Origin: UBA1413 sp964552955
GTDB taxonomy: Bacteria; Bacteroidota; Bacteroidia; Bacteroidales; Prolixibacteraceae
NCBI GenBank assembly: GCA_964552955.1
Contig: CAZKIU010000019.1
Span: 1 to 64,000 of the forward strand
Length of the DNA: 64,000 bases
Reading direction: 5' to 3'
Below the pieces are notes generated by a model. That model was not told the origin of the DNA and did not search any database. It saw nothing but the letters and a program-made list of their open reading frames with translations. Each line of letters opens with the position of its first letter. The stretch's first letter is position 1. A program made the position numbers and the translations under genes. Shown here one piece after another: positions 36,551 to 45,802 of this stretch.

Positions 36551-37012
36551 ATTACCAGGGAGAAAATAGAAGAACTGGTCCATCAGAAACTGAAGGAAAA
36601 TCAGTTTTTGGTGGATGTGCATGTATCCCCTACGAAGGCGATTCACGTGGAGGTGGATAGTATGCAGGGGGTGACCATTGATGATTGTGTGGCCATCAGC
36701 CGCCATATTGAAAGCCATTTGGACCGGGAGGAGGAAGATTTTGAGTTACAGGTTTCTTCGCCAGGCATTGATCAGTATTTCAAGGTCAACCAACAGTTTC
36801 CGCGCAATCTGGGGCGGGAATTGGAGGTGGTGACCCATGCTGGCGGGGAGTACCGTGGTCAACTAGTGGAAGCCTCCGACAGCGGAATCGTATTGGAAGT
36901 CAGCAGCCGGGAGAAAATGGAAGGCGAACGCAAAAAGCAACTGGTGACCCGAAGGTTGCCCTTTGCCTATGACGATATCAAGAGAGCAAGAGTGGTTATT
37001 TCATTTAAATAA
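36551..37012 (+). CDS. rimP: Ribosome maturation factor RimP
   Basis: A 153-residue cytoplasmic protein that helps 30S subunit maturation. The start at 36551 (MITREKIEELVHQKL) fits family members better than an in-frame ATG at 36524, which adds nine hydrophobic residues. The core motif VEVDSMQGVTIDDCVAISRH and DFELQVSSPGIDQYFKV are typical, and it ends VVISFK as other Bacteroidota RimPs do. It is first in the conserved rimP-nusA-infB operon, 11 bp before nusA. Confidence 0.92.
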   Translation: MTREKIEELVHQKLKENQFLVDVHVSPTKAIHVEVDSMQGVTIDDCVAISRHIESHLDREEEDFELQVSSPGIDQYFKVNQQFPRNLGRELEVVTHAGGEYRGQLVEASDSGIVLEVSSREKMEGERKKQLVTRRLPFAYDDIKRARVVISFK

Positions 37013-37023
37013 TAGCGGGAACC

Positions 37024-38262
37024 ATGGAGAACATGAATCTTATAGACACTTTTTCCGAGTTCAAGGAATTGAAAAACATTGACAGGGCCACGATGATGAG
37101 CGTCCTGGAAGATGCCTTCAGAAGTGTCCTGATCCGGCAGTTCGGTACGGATGAGAATTTCGACGTGATCATCAATATAGACAAAGGAGACTTTGAGATT
37201 TGGCGCAACCGCGTGGTGGTGGAAGATGATATGCTGGAAGATCCGGCCAAGGAGATTACCCTGACGGAAGCCAAGAAAATCGACGAGGATTATGAAGTGG
37301 GAGAAGATGTGACCGATGAGGTGAAGTTTGCCGATTTCGGGCGTCGGGCGATTCTCAACCTCCGGCAGAACCTGGCTTCCAAAATTATGGAACTGGAAAA
37401 AGACCATATCTTCGGTAAATACAAAAAGAGAATCGGGGATATCATTACCGGTGAGGTATATCAGGTGTGGAAGAAGGAGATCCTGGTGCTGGATGATGAG
37501 GGCAATGAGCTGATTCTTCCCAAGAGTGAGCAGATCCCCTCCGATTATTTCCGGAAGGGAGATTCCCTGCGGGCGGTGGTCATCATGGTGGAATTGCGCA
37601 ACAACACGCCACTGATCATATTAAGCCGGACTTCACCGGTGTTTCTGGAGCGCCTGTTTGAGTTGGAGATTCCCGAGATTTTCGATGGTCTGATCACCAT
37701 CCGGAAGATTGTCAGGATCCCCGGGGAGCGGGCCAAGGTGGCCGTGGAGTCGTATGACGAGCGGATCGACCCGGTGGGGGCCTGTGTGGGCATGAAGGGG
37801 TCGCGCATCCACGGTATCGTCAGGGAGTTACGCAATGAGAATATTGATGTGATCAACTTCAGCAATAATTTACAACTCTATATCAAGCGGGCGCTGAGCC
37901 CGGCCAAAATCAGCTCGATCAGGATTCTGGAGCAGGCCAAACGCGCCGAGGTCTACCTCAAACCCGACCAGGTCTCCCTGGCCATCGGTAAGGGAGGGCT
38001 CAATATCAAGCTGGCCAGTCAGCTGACCGGCTACGAGATCGATGTCTTCCGCGAAATCGAAGAAGATGATGAAGATGTCAACATCGAGGAATTCGCCGAT
38101 GAAATTGAAGGCTGGGTCATCGATGAACTGAAAGCCATTGGTTGCGACACGGCCAAGAATGTATTGGCTCTTTCGCGGGAAGATCTGATTGCCCGGACCG
38201 ACCTGGAAGAGGAGACGATTGATGAGGTCAGGCGGATCCTGAGGGCTGAATTTGAACAGTAA
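37024..38262 (+). CDS. nusA: Transcription termination/antitermination factor NusA
   Basis: A 412-residue RNA polymerase-binding factor for pausing, termination and antitermination. In order: the N-terminal polymerase-binding domain (IDTFSEFKELKNIDRATMMS), an S1 domain at about 130-200 (GEVYQVWKKEILVLDDEGNE), then two KH domains (GACVGMKGSRIHGIVRELRN and VSLAIGKGGLNIKLASQLTG). A short acidic stretch and one C-terminal helical segment follow. It is shorter than the E. coli protein (495), as in other Bacteroidota. Confidence 0.95.
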   Translation: MENMNLIDTFSEFKELKNIDRATMMSVLEDAFRSVLIRQFGTDENFDVIINIDKGDFEIWRNRVVVEDDMLEDPAKEITLTEAKKIDEDYEVGEDVTDEVKFADFGRRAILNLRQNLASKIMELEKDHIFGKYKKRIGDIITGEVYQVWKKEILVLDDEGNELILPKSEQIPSDYFRKGDSLRAVVIMVELRNNTPLIILSRTSPVFLERLFELEIPEIFDGLITIRKIVRIPGERAKVAVESYDERIDPVGACVGMKGSRIHGIVRELRNENIDVINFSNNLQLYIKRALSPAKISSIRILEQAKRAEVYLKPDQVSLAIGKGGLNIKLASQLTGYEIDVFREIEEDDEDVNIEEFADEIEGWVIDELKAIGCDTAKNVLALSREDLIARTDLEEETIDEVRRILRAEFEQ

Positions 38263-38345
38263 ATACGATCCGGCGGGTTCTGCGGAACCTGGCCGGCCGA
38301 AAGGGCTGCATCGACAGACCGTTAAAAAATTATTAAAGGAAGAAT

Positions 38346-41300
38346 ATGGTTTCAGGCAACGCACAGCGTTTAAGTAAATTGGCAAAAGAGTTCAACGTGG
38401 GAATCCAGACGATTGTGGAATTTCTCCACAAGAAGGGTATCGTGGTAGATGCCAATCCCAATACCAAGGTCTCCGAGGACGTTTGCCAGCTCCTGGAAAA
38501 GGAGTACAAGGGCGATGTCAAGGTAAAACGGGATGCTGAGCAGATCACCCTTCGTCAGCAGCGTCCCCGCAAAGAGGTCATCACCCTGGAAGATATCTCC
38601 AGGAAGGATGAACCTGAAGAAGATTATCCCGAGGACGTTTTGGAAGTCAGGGATCTGAAGAAGACGGCAGCTGCAGCAGCCCATAAACCCAAGGAAAAAG
38701 CGAAGCCTGTGGAGCAGCACGAGGAGATGCCCCGTGAGGCTTTCATTAAGCCCTTTAAGATAGTGGATCAGATAGAGTTGAAAGATTTGCCGGGGGCAAA
38801 GAAGAAAGCCACGGAGAAACCAGAGGAGCCGTCGGTGGTGAAGGGCGGGGTCAAGGTACCGCCTCAGGTAGAGGTGGAAACCCCAGCGGTCACTGCGCCA
38901 GCCACGGGAGAGGCCATAATGGATACCAGCAAGACGGGTGGTGGTGATGGTGGTGGAGTGGTACCGGAAAAACCTGCCCCGGGTGCACCCCGGGAGGCTG
39001 GCAGCCAGCCTGAGGAAATAGTTAGCCGGAAACCTGTTGAAAAGGAGGTTCCTGTGACTGTCGAAAGTCAGGCGCCATCGGTTTCGGCGCCGGCGGCCCC
39101 CGCAGCCCCTGCCGCCCCTGCTGCCCCTGCGACCCCTGCCGTCCAGGAGTATATCCCCACAGATGTACCACGCATGGATGAACCCCGTGTGGTAGGGAAA
39201 ATCAACCTTGACGAGCTGAACACCCGCACCCGCCCCGAGAAAAAAAGCCGCGAAGAGCGGGAACAGGAGCGGCGCGAGAAGATACGCCATGAAAAGGAGA
39301 GCCGTCAGAGGGCAGCTGCTCCGGCGGAAGTGAAGGCCGAGGGTGCGCCAGTGGCCCCCGCGGAACCCGAACTCATTAAGGCCAGAGCCGAAAAACTGGC
39401 AGGGCCGACCATCGTAGGCAAGATCCAGTTGCCCGTGGAAAAAGATAAAAAAGGAACCTCCGACAGTGACAAGGAGCGCCGCAAGAAACGCCGCAAGAGA
39501 ATACAGAAAGACACCGAAAAAGTGAACCTGCAGGCCCGGCCCCATGATGATGCCAAGAAAGTGGAGGAAGCCAAGAAGCCAAGCCGCAAGAAAAAACTGT
39601 TGAAGAAAGAGGTCAACGAAGAGGATGTGCAGAAGCAGATCAAGGATACGCTGGCCCGACTGACCTCCAAGGGAACCAAGTCGAAGGGGTCGAAATACCG
39701 GCGTGAGAAAAGGGCGATATTCAGTGAGCGGGCGGCTGCTGAGGCTGAACTCAAGGATCAGCAGAAGAATATCCTCAAGATGACCGAGTTTGTAACGGTC
39801 AACGAGCTGGCCACCATGATGAATGTTCCGGTGACCAAGATCATCGCTACCTGTATGAGTCTGGGGCTTTTCGTCTCCATCAACCAGCGGCTCGATGCCG
39901 AGACCTTAACGGTGGTTGCCGACGAGTTTGGTTATAAGGTGGAGTTTGTGAGTGTGGATATTCAGGAGGCCATTGAGGAGCATGAGGACCATCCCGAGGA
40001 TCTGGAGTCCCGGCCACCGATCATCACCGTCATGGGCCATGTCGACCATGGAAAGACCTCCTTGCTCGACTACATCCGCAATACCAACGTGATTGCCGGG
40101 GAAGCCGGGGGGATCACCCAACATATCGGGGCTTACAATGTGAAACTCCCCGACGGGCGGAAGATCACCTTCCTCGACACGCCGGGTCATGAGGCCTTTA
40201 CGGCCATGCGTGCCCGTGGAGCCCAGATCACCGATATCGTCATCATCATCGTGGCGGCTGACGACAGCGTCATGCCCCAGACCGTAGAAGCCATCAACCA
40301 TGCTTCTGCGGCGGGGGTGCCCATCGTCTTTGCCATTAATAAGATAGATAAACCAGGTGCCAACCCTGAGAAAATCAAGGAGGCTTTGGCCAATATGAAT
40401 TACCTGGTGGAGGAGTGGGGCGGCAAATACCAGTCGCATGACATCTCCGCTAAAAAGGGGACTGGCGTGCATGAACTTCTCGAGAAGGTGCTTCTGGAAG
40501 CCGAGCTGCTTGATCTGAAAGCCAACCCCGGCAAGAATGCCACTGGAACCATCATCGAGTCGTCACTCGACAAAGGGAGGGGGTATGTGGCCACCATGCT
40601 GGTGCAGTCAGGGACCCTCCGGGGCGGGGATGTGGTCCTGGCCGGGCAGCATTTCGGGCATGTAAAGGCGATGTTCAATGAGCGCAATCAGCGCATCGAC
40701 AGTGCCGGCCCATCGGAACCCGTCATCATCCTGGGATTGGATGGAGCCCCTCAGGCGGGCGACAAGTTCCATGTGATGGAGAACGAAAGGGATGCCCGCC
40801 AAATCGCCAACAAACGGGAGCAACTGGCACGCGAACAGGGACTCAGAACCCAGAAGCACATTACCCTCGACGAAATCGGCCGCCGGATTGCCATCGGCAG
40901 CTTCCAGGAACTCAACCTGATTGTCAAGGGCGACGTCGACGGCTCTATCGAAGCCCTCTCCGACTCCCTCATCAAACTGTCGACCGAGAAAATCCAGGTC
41001 AACGTGATCCATAAGGCGGTCGGACAGATCTCTGAGTCGGATATCATGCTGGCCTCGGCTTCAGAAGCCATCGTCGTCGGATTCCAGGTAAGGCCCTCAT
41101 TGAGTGCCCGCAAACTGGCCGAGAAGGAACAGATCGACATCAGGTTGTACTCCATCATTTACGATGCCATCAACGAGATCAAGGCGGCCATGCAGGGTAT
41201 GCTTTCCCCGGAAATCAAGGAGGAGATCACCGGTACCCTCGAAATCCTCGAGATCTTCAAGGTGACCAAGGTGGGGACCGTAGCCGGATGTATCGTGCGC

Positions 41301-41516
41301 GATGGAAAAATCAGCCGCAACAACAAGATCAGGGTGATCCGCGACGGCATTGTCATCTATACGGGTAACCTGGGCTCTCTGAAACGGTTCAAGGAGGATG
41401 TCAAAGAGGTCAAGAATGGCTATGAATGTGGTCTGAATATCGACAATTTCAATGACCTCAAAACGGGCGACAATATCGAATCATTCGTTGAGGTCGAAGT
41501 GGCAGGGGTTCTCTGA
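38346..41516 (+). CDS. infB: Translation initiation factor IF-2
   Basis: A 1056-residue GTPase that brings initiator tRNA to the 30S subunit. The N-terminal helix-turn domain (RLSKLAKEFNVGIQTIVEFL) is followed by a long charged and Ala/Pro-rich linker (a PAAPAAPAAP run near residue 245-260). A second N-domain (VTVNELATMMNVPVTKII) precedes the GTPase domain, which begins near residue 560: GHVDHGKTSL, DTPGHEAFTAM, and NKIDKPG. Domains II, III and IV follow. The linker explains the large size and is usual in Bacteroidota. Confidence 0.96.
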   Translation: MVSGNAQRLSKLAKEFNVGIQTIVEFLHKKGIVVDANPNTKVSEDVCQLLEKEYKGDVKVKRDAEQITLRQQRPRKEVITLEDISRKDEPEEDYPEDVLEVRDLKKTAAAAAHKPKEKAKPVEQHEEMPREAFIKPFKIVDQIELKDLPGAKKKATEKPEEPSVVKGGVKVPPQVEVETPAVTAPATGEAIMDTSKTGGGDGGGVVPEKPAPGAPREAGSQPEEIVSRKPVEKEVPVTVESQAPSVSAPAAPAAPAAPAAPATPAVQEYIPTDVPRMDEPRVVGKINLDELNTRTRPEKKSREEREQERREKIRHEKESRQRAAAPAEVKAEGAPVAPAEPELIKARAEKLAGPTIVGKIQLPVEKDKKGTSDSDKERRKKRRKRIQKDTEKVNLQARPHDDAKKVEEAKKPSRKKKLLKKEVNEEDVQKQIKDTLARLTSKGTKSKGSKYRREKRAIFSERAAAEAELKDQQKNILKMTEFVTVNELATMMNVPVTKIIATCMSLGLFVSINQRLDAETLTVVADEFGYKVEFVSVDIQEAIEEHEDHPEDLESRPPIITVMGHVDHGKTSLLDYIRNTNVIAGEAGGITQHIGAYNVKLPDGRKITFLDTPGHEAFTAMRARGAQITDIVIIIVAADDSVMPQTVEAINHASAAGVPIVFAINKIDKPGANPEKIKEALANMNYLVEEWGGKYQSHDISAKKGTGVHELLEKVLLEAELLDLKANPGKNATGTIIESSLDKGRGYVATMLVQSGTLRGGDVVLAGQHFGHVKAMFNERNQRIDSAGPSEPVIILGLDGAPQAGDKFHVMENERDARQIANKREQLAREQGLRTQKHITLDEIGRRIAIGSFQELNLIVKGDVDGSIEALSDSLIKLSTEKIQVNVIHKAVGQISESDIMLASASEAIVVGFQVRPSLSARKLAEKEQIDIRLYSIIYDAINEIKAAMQGMLSPEIKEEITGTLEILEIFKVTKVGTVAGCIVRDGKISRNNKIRVIRDGIVIYTGNLGSLKRFKEDVKEVKNGYECGLNIDNFNDLKTGDNIESFVEVEVAGVL

Positions 41517-41613
41517 TCCCGGCCGACTGCTCCCCCCAACAGGGGTTTCAACCCAGGTCAGGATATAAGCGGGGGAGAGGGAGGACCGGCCGGAACCCAA
41601 AGTAAAATAGGGA

Positions 41614-41634
41614 CTTCACGGAATGGCCGTGAAG
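41614..41634. repeat. Perfect 8-bp inverted repeat between infB and tatA
   Basis: CTTCACGG and CCGTGAAG around a 5-base loop. No T run follows on either strand, so a plain intrinsic terminator is not supported. It lies 28 bases before the tatA ATG and could affect expression of that gene. Confidence 0.4.
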
Positions 41635-41661
41635 AAATAGGATGGCTAATCGAAATATGTT

Positions 41662-41910
41662 ATGAGCGGAGGAGAAATCATTGTGGTAGTCCTGGTGGCT
41701 TTGCTCCTGTTTGGAGCAAAGTCGATTCCTGACATTGCCCGGATGATGGGCAAGGGAATGCGTGAATTCAAGAAGGCAACCAGTGAGATTCAGCGTGAAA
41801 TCAATGACAATACGGGTGACCTCAGGAAGGACTTCACTAAGATCGCCGATGATGTCAAAAAGGAAGCCGATACCATTAAAAAGCAGGTGGAGGATGAGGC
41901 TGCCGGCTGA
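41662..41910 (+). CDS. tatA: Twin-arginine translocase TatA/E subunit
   Basis: An 82-residue pore-type subunit of the Tat export system. An N-terminal membrane helix (GEIIVVVLVALLLFGAKSIP, with the usual FG before the hinge) is followed by an amphipathic helix (IARMMGKGMREFKKATSEI) and a charged tail. tatC is not adjacent. Its presence shows that Tat signals such as the one inferred in the DoxX fusion could function in this organism. It is 8 bp before the ABC ATPase gene. Confidence 0.93.
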   Translation: MSGGEIIVVVLVALLLFGAKSIPDIARMMGKGMREFKKATSEIQREINDNTGDLRKDFTKIADDVKKEADTIKKQVEDEAAG

Positions 41911-41918
41911 GGACGACC

Positions 41919-42572
41919 ATGATCAGAGCAGAGAATATCAGGAAGTCATTTGGGGCGTTGCAGGTTTTGCGGGGCATTGACCTGGAGGTACCTGCCGGTA
42001 AAATATACTCCATTGTGGGGGCCAGTGGTGCAGGCAAGACTACCCTTTTGCAGATCCTGGGGACCCTGAGTCTTCCCGATACAGGCAAGGTGTGGATCGA
42101 TGGCCACGATGTGTCGGGGTTGGATGAAAAGGAACTCTCCCGCTTCCGGAACCGTAAACTGGGCTTTGTCTTTCAGTTTCACCATCTTCTGCCTGAGTTC
42201 ACCGCGCTTGAGAATGTGGCCCTGCCGGCCTATATCGCCGGTTATTCGAGGAACAAAGCCGAAACACGCAGCCGCGAGCTCCTTCACTTTCTGGGTTTAG
42301 ACGATCGCCGTGATCATAAACCCTCCCAGCTCTCCGGAGGAGAAAAACAACGGGTCGCCGTGGCTCGTGCCCTGGTCAACAAACCGGCAGTCATCCTGGC
42401 CGATGAACCCTCGGGAAACCTTGACTCCCGCAATCGCGATGAACTTCATGATTTGCTTTTTACCCTCCGCAACGATATGGGACAGACCTTTATCATCGTC
42501 ACCCATGACGACTCCTTTGCCGAACGGAGCGACAAGATCATCCATATCAAAGACGGACTGATCCTCCGATGA
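41919..42572 (+). CDS. lolD: ABC transporter ATP-binding protein, LolD type
   Basis: A 217-residue ATPase. Walker A is GASGAGKTTL, the signature is LSGGEKQRVAVARAL, and Walker B is VILADEPSGNLDS, with the switch His in IIVTHD. The SGNLDS form and overall length place it in the LolD/MacB/FtsE group. In Bacteroidota it probably drives lipoprotein release or a related envelope process. The permease is not adjacent, so the exact role is inferred. Its stop overlaps the next start by four bases (ATGA). Confidence 0.85.
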   Translation: MIRAENIRKSFGALQVLRGIDLEVPAGKIYSIVGASGAGKTTLLQILGTLSLPDTGKVWIDGHDVSGLDEKELSRFRNRKLGFVFQFHHLLPEFTALENVALPAYIAGYSRNKAETRSRELLHFLGLDDRRDHKPSQLSGGEKQRVAVARALVNKPAVILADEPSGNLDSRNRDELHDLLFTLRNDMGQTFIIVTHDDSFAERSDKIIHIKDGLILR

Positions 42573-43336
42573 ACCCTGAAGAACTCAGGGAGTTCCTGGA
42601 AGAAAAGGTCCTTTTTTACAACCGGCCCCTCTTTGTACAAACCGATCCGGTAAGTCTGCCCCGTAGTTTCACCAGAAAAGAGAATGCCGAGATTGCCGGT
42701 TTCCTGGCAGCTACCATCGCCTGGGGCAAAAGGGAACAGATCCTCGTGAACGGCCGTCGCCTGATGGCCCTCATGGACAACCATCCTTATGAGTTTCTCA
42801 CGGAGGGCTCCCCTGCGGAGTTCCTGCGGGCCTCCCGCTTCTGCCACCGCACCTTCAATGGGGAGGATGCCATTTTCTTTTTTCAGGCCCTGAGGCATAT
42901 TTATACCACTCGCGGGGGACTGGAGGAGGTTTTTACCAGGGGGTATCGCGAGGGGGGCCATGTTGCCGCGGCGCTGGTTTACTTCAGGGAGGTTTTCCTG
43001 GAGTCAGGAGCTCCCCTGCGGAGCAGGCGCCATGTCGCCGATGTCCGTTCCGGTTCCGCTGCCAAGCGGCTCAATATGTTCCTGCGCTGGATGGTCCGCG
43101 ATGACAACAGAGGCGTTGACCTGGGGCTCTGGAAAGGGATCCCCCCATCAGCCCTGATGCTCCCGCTCGACCTCCATACCGGAAACGTCAGCCGCAAACT
43201 CGGACTGCTGACCCGTCAACAGAACGACTGGAAAGCCGTGGAAGAGGTAACTTGTCACTTGCGCCGCTTCGATAGGGAGGATCCTGTGAAATATGATTTC
43301 GCCCTCTTTGGATTGGGTATCTATGAGGGCTTCTGA
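42569..43336 (+). CDS. TIGR02757-family protein (DUF2400)
   Basis: A 255-residue cytoplasmic protein of the conserved TIGR02757/DUF2400 family. Typical stretches are NRPLFVQTDPVSLPRSFTRK near the N-terminus, AATIAWGKREQILVNGRRLM, and MLPLDLHTGNVSRKLGLL. The end, DREDPVKYDFALFGLGIYEG, recalls helix-hairpin-helix DNA glycosylase ends, but no catalytic role is established. It overlaps the LolD-type gene by four bases, an arrangement that makes co-translation likely. Confidence 0.87.
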   Translation: MNPEELREFLEEKVLFYNRPLFVQTDPVSLPRSFTRKENAEIAGFLAATIAWGKREQILVNGRRLMALMDNHPYEFLTEGSPAEFLRASRFCHRTFNGEDAIFFFQALRHIYTTRGGLEEVFTRGYREGGHVAAALVYFREVFLESGAPLRSRRHVADVRSGSAAKRLNMFLRWMVRDDNRGVDLGLWKGIPPSALMLPLDLHTGNVSRKLGLLTRQQNDWKAVEEVTCHLRRFDREDPVKYDFALFGLGIYEGF

Positions 43337-43352
43337 TTCCTGGTTAAAGGGA

Positions 43353-43399
43353 ATCCTGTGTCAGGCTACCGATGAGTCTCTGCCTGCCTGTCACAGGAT
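43353..43399. repeat. Inverted repeat in the convergent gap before upp
   Basis: ATCCTGTG at 43353-43360 pairs with CACAGGAT at 43392-43399 between two convergent genes. A long loop and no T run make it a weak candidate for a shared terminator. Confidence 0.3.
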
Positions 43400-43437
43400 A
43401 GCGCCGGAGATCAGGGAGCAGAAAGGGAGTCAGAGGT

Positions 43438-44100
43438 TCACTTAGAGTCTGTTTTCTCCCCATAGGCCAGATCCCCTGCATCACCCAAACCGGGTACGAT
43501 ATAGGACTTGGAGTTCATCCCCTCGTCGATGGCGCCCAGCCAGAGCGTCACCCGTGGGTCATCAATCCTGCTGGTGAGGTATTCGACGCCCTGCTGGCTG
43601 GCGATCAGCGATACCAGGTGGATGGCGGCAGGGTTGCCCTTACTCAGCAGGGCATGGTAGCTAATTTCCATGGATCTTCCGGAGGCCAGCATGGGATCGG
43701 AAAGGATGACCACCTTTCCGTCGAGGCCAGGCGAAGACATGTATTCAAATTCGATTTGAAAGCTGTGGTCTTCGGTGTATTTCCGGTAGGCCGAGATAAA
43801 GCAGTTTTCGGCATGGTCGAAGATGCGGAGCATCCCATGGTGCATGGGGAGCCCGGCCCGCAGGATGGTGGCCAGCACCGGCTGCCGTTCCAGTTGAGGC
43901 ACCATGGCCACTCCCAGGGGGGTCACCACTTCCGTCGCCCGAAAAACCAGTGTTTTGCTGATTTCATAGGCAAAGAGCTCTCCCAGACGCAGGAGGTTCT
44001 CTCTGAAACGCAACGGATCGCTCTGGATCTTCTGATCCCTGATTTCTGCCAGATACTGGTCTATGATGGAGTGGCGGTTGCCCGAGATGATGATTTCCAT
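43438..44100 (-). CDS. upp: Uracil phosphoribosyltransferase
   Basis: A 220-residue salvage enzyme that joins uracil and PRPP to make UMP. The PRPP-binding loop is VVILSDPMLASGRSM and the N-terminal part has LATILRAGLPMHHGMLRIF. The C-terminal YIVPGLGDAGDLAYGEK carries the uracil-binding motif. A single-gene unit by position, with a GC-rich hairpin in its leader at 44145-44159. Confidence 0.93.
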   Translation of the reverse strand: MEIIISGNRHSIIDQYLAEIRDQKIQSDPLRFRENLLRLGELFAYEISKTLVFRATEVVTPLGVAMVPQLERQPVLATILRAGLPMHHGMLRIFDHAENCFISAYRKYTEDHSFQIEFEYMSSPGLDGKVVILSDPMLASGRSMEISYHALLSKGNPAAIHLVSLIASQQGVEYLTSRIDDPRVTLWLGAIDEGMNSKSYIVPGLGDAGDLAYGEKTDSK

Positions 44101-44144
44101 GGAGTTGGTGTTTAGCCGGGTTTCTGCCGGAACGAAAAAGCGCT

Positions 44145-44159
44145 CCGGGGAAACCCCGG
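44145..44159 (-). promoter_or_regulatory. Strong hairpin in the upp leader
   Basis: CCGGGG and CCCCGG around a three-base loop, 45 bases before the upp ATG. On the minus strand a CTTTTT run follows about five bases later. It could be an attenuator responding to pyrimidine supply, but no PyrR site or alternative stem was identified. Confidence 0.3.
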
Positions 44160-44237
44160 TAAAGTTATATAAAAATTGGCCTTTTTAGGGCGGTTACCCC
44201 CGTGAAACTCCTATTTTTGCCCTAAACGGAACCCACT

Positions 44238-45764
44238 ATGAATCCATTCATGGGAAAAACATCCAAAGGATGGGCCCTAGCTGGGGAAGCTCTTCCCTGG
44301 GTGGCGCTCCTGGGCCTGGTCCTGGCCACCGCGGGGCTTCCCTTTTTCTGGGATACCCTCCAGTTGGCCTCGCGCCATGCCCATTTCTTCTATGAAAACC
44401 ATTTCTCCTCCCTCTTCCTTCCCAACGATATGGACAGCGGGCACATCCCGGCTTTTGGGATGTATTTGGCGCTGATGTGGACGCTCCTGGGCAGAAGTCT
44501 GGTGGTGAGCCATCTGGCCATGCTCCCCTTTATCCTGGGCCTCCTTTTTTTCACCCGCAGGATTGCCGGTCGTCTCTTTCCCGGCCGGTATGCCTGGCTG
44601 ATCACCCTGCTCCTCATTGCTGATGCCACCCTTGTGGCCCAGATGACCCTGGTCTCCCCTGATATCTGGATCGCCTGCTTCTTCACTATGGCCCTGTGGG
44701 CCCTCCTGGCCCGCAGAAGAGGCCTGCTGACCCTGGCTTTCCTGGGCCTGACCCTGACCAGCATGCGCGGCATGATGATGGTCGCTGCCTTCTTTATCAC
44801 CGAAACACTCCTCTTCCTCTTTCCGGCTGCAGGCACACCAAAGAATACTCAAGAACCCCGTGAGCCCCTGCTGAAAGGGTTCTTCCGCTATTTCCTCCAA
44901 CAACTGCCGGTCTATCTGCCGGCCACCCTCACCGCCCTGCTCTACCTGGGAGCCCATTACCTCCGCACTGGCTGGATCGGCTACCATGCCGATATGCCCT
45001 GGTACGACCATTTCGCCCGGGTCGACTTCCTGGGATTCCTGCGGAATATCCTCATCATGGCCTGGCGCCTGGCCGACCAGGGACGCCTCTTCTTCTGGAT
45101 CACCGGCGCCCTGCTCATCCCTTATTTCCTCAGGGGTAAAACTAAAACCACCCCCGACGGCCGGCTGCTGATCCTCCTCTCCCTGGTGCTCCTCCTGGTC
45201 TTCAGCTATTCGGCGCTCACCTATCGCAATCTCGCCGGCCACCGCTACTTCATCCCCCTCTTCCTGATGGTGGCCCTGACGGTTATGGTCCATCTCTTCC
45301 TGCTGGTCAAAAGGAAAAAAGCGATTCTGCTGGTTTTGGGTCTTCTTCTGGCCGGCGAACTCTCAGGGAATTTCTGGGTCTACCCCGATTCCATCGCCAA
45401 AGGATGGGATGCCAGTTTGGCCTACCTGCCCTACCAGTACCTGCGGCGCGACATGAACCGCTACCTGGAGGAACAGGGGATTCCTCCCGACGCCATTGGA
45501 ACCTCCTTCCCCAACAACGTGGCTTTTAAATACACCGACCTGACCGGTGACGCCCGTTCTTATGGAACGGCAGGCGAAGCTGACCCTGAATTCAGATACC
45601 TCCTCTGGTCCAATGTCTTCAATGACTTTCCGGAAGCACTTAAAGCGCGTCTTGACAGCGAATGGGAAAAGGTCAGGGTGTTACAGTCGTGGCAGGTCAG
45701 GATGATTCTTTATGAAAATCCGGCACCGGCCGGCGCGACCCAGGGAACCACAGGGGGGCGCTGA
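44238..45764 (+). CDS. Multi-spanning membrane protein, GT-C glycosyltransferase-like
   Basis: A 508-residue inner membrane protein with about ten hydrophobic helices. The first loop, FFWDTLQLASRHAHFFYENH, and the early Asp residues (DNDMDSGHIP region) resemble GT-C lipid-linked sugar transferases of the PMT/ArnT type. The C-terminal 130 residues are soluble. It could move a sugar from a lipid carrier onto lipid A or a surface glycan. The neighbouring minus-strand operon encodes polysaccharide-modifying proteins, which fits. The fold assignment is by general pattern. A TATTTTTG -7 box lies about 25 bases before the start, without a good -33. Confidence 0.65.
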   Translation: MNPFMGKTSKGWALAGEALPWVALLGLVLATAGLPFFWDTLQLASRHAHFFYENHFSSLFLPNDMDSGHIPAFGMYLALMWTLLGRSLVVSHLAMLPFILGLLFFTRRIAGRLFPGRYAWLITLLLIADATLVAQMTLVSPDIWIACFFTMALWALLARRRGLLTLAFLGLTLTSMRGMMMVAAFFITETLLFLFPAAGTPKNTQEPREPLLKGFFRYFLQQLPVYLPATLTALLYLGAHYLRTGWIGYHADMPWYDHFARVDFLGFLRNILIMAWRLADQGRLFFWITGALLIPYFLRGKTKTTPDGRLLILLSLVLLLVFSYSALTYRNLAGHRYFIPLFLMVALTVMVHLFLLVKRKKAILLVLGLLLAGELSGNFWVYPDSIAKGWDASLAYLPYQYLRRDMNRYLEEQGIPPDAIGTSFPNNVAFKYTDLTGDARSYGTAGEADPEFRYLLWSNVFNDFPEALKARLDSEWEKVRVLQSWQVRMILYENPAPAGATQGTTGGR

Positions 45765-45802
45765 CCTTTGTCAGGAAAGCTCGGAATTGAGGCTGTTCCA
45801 TG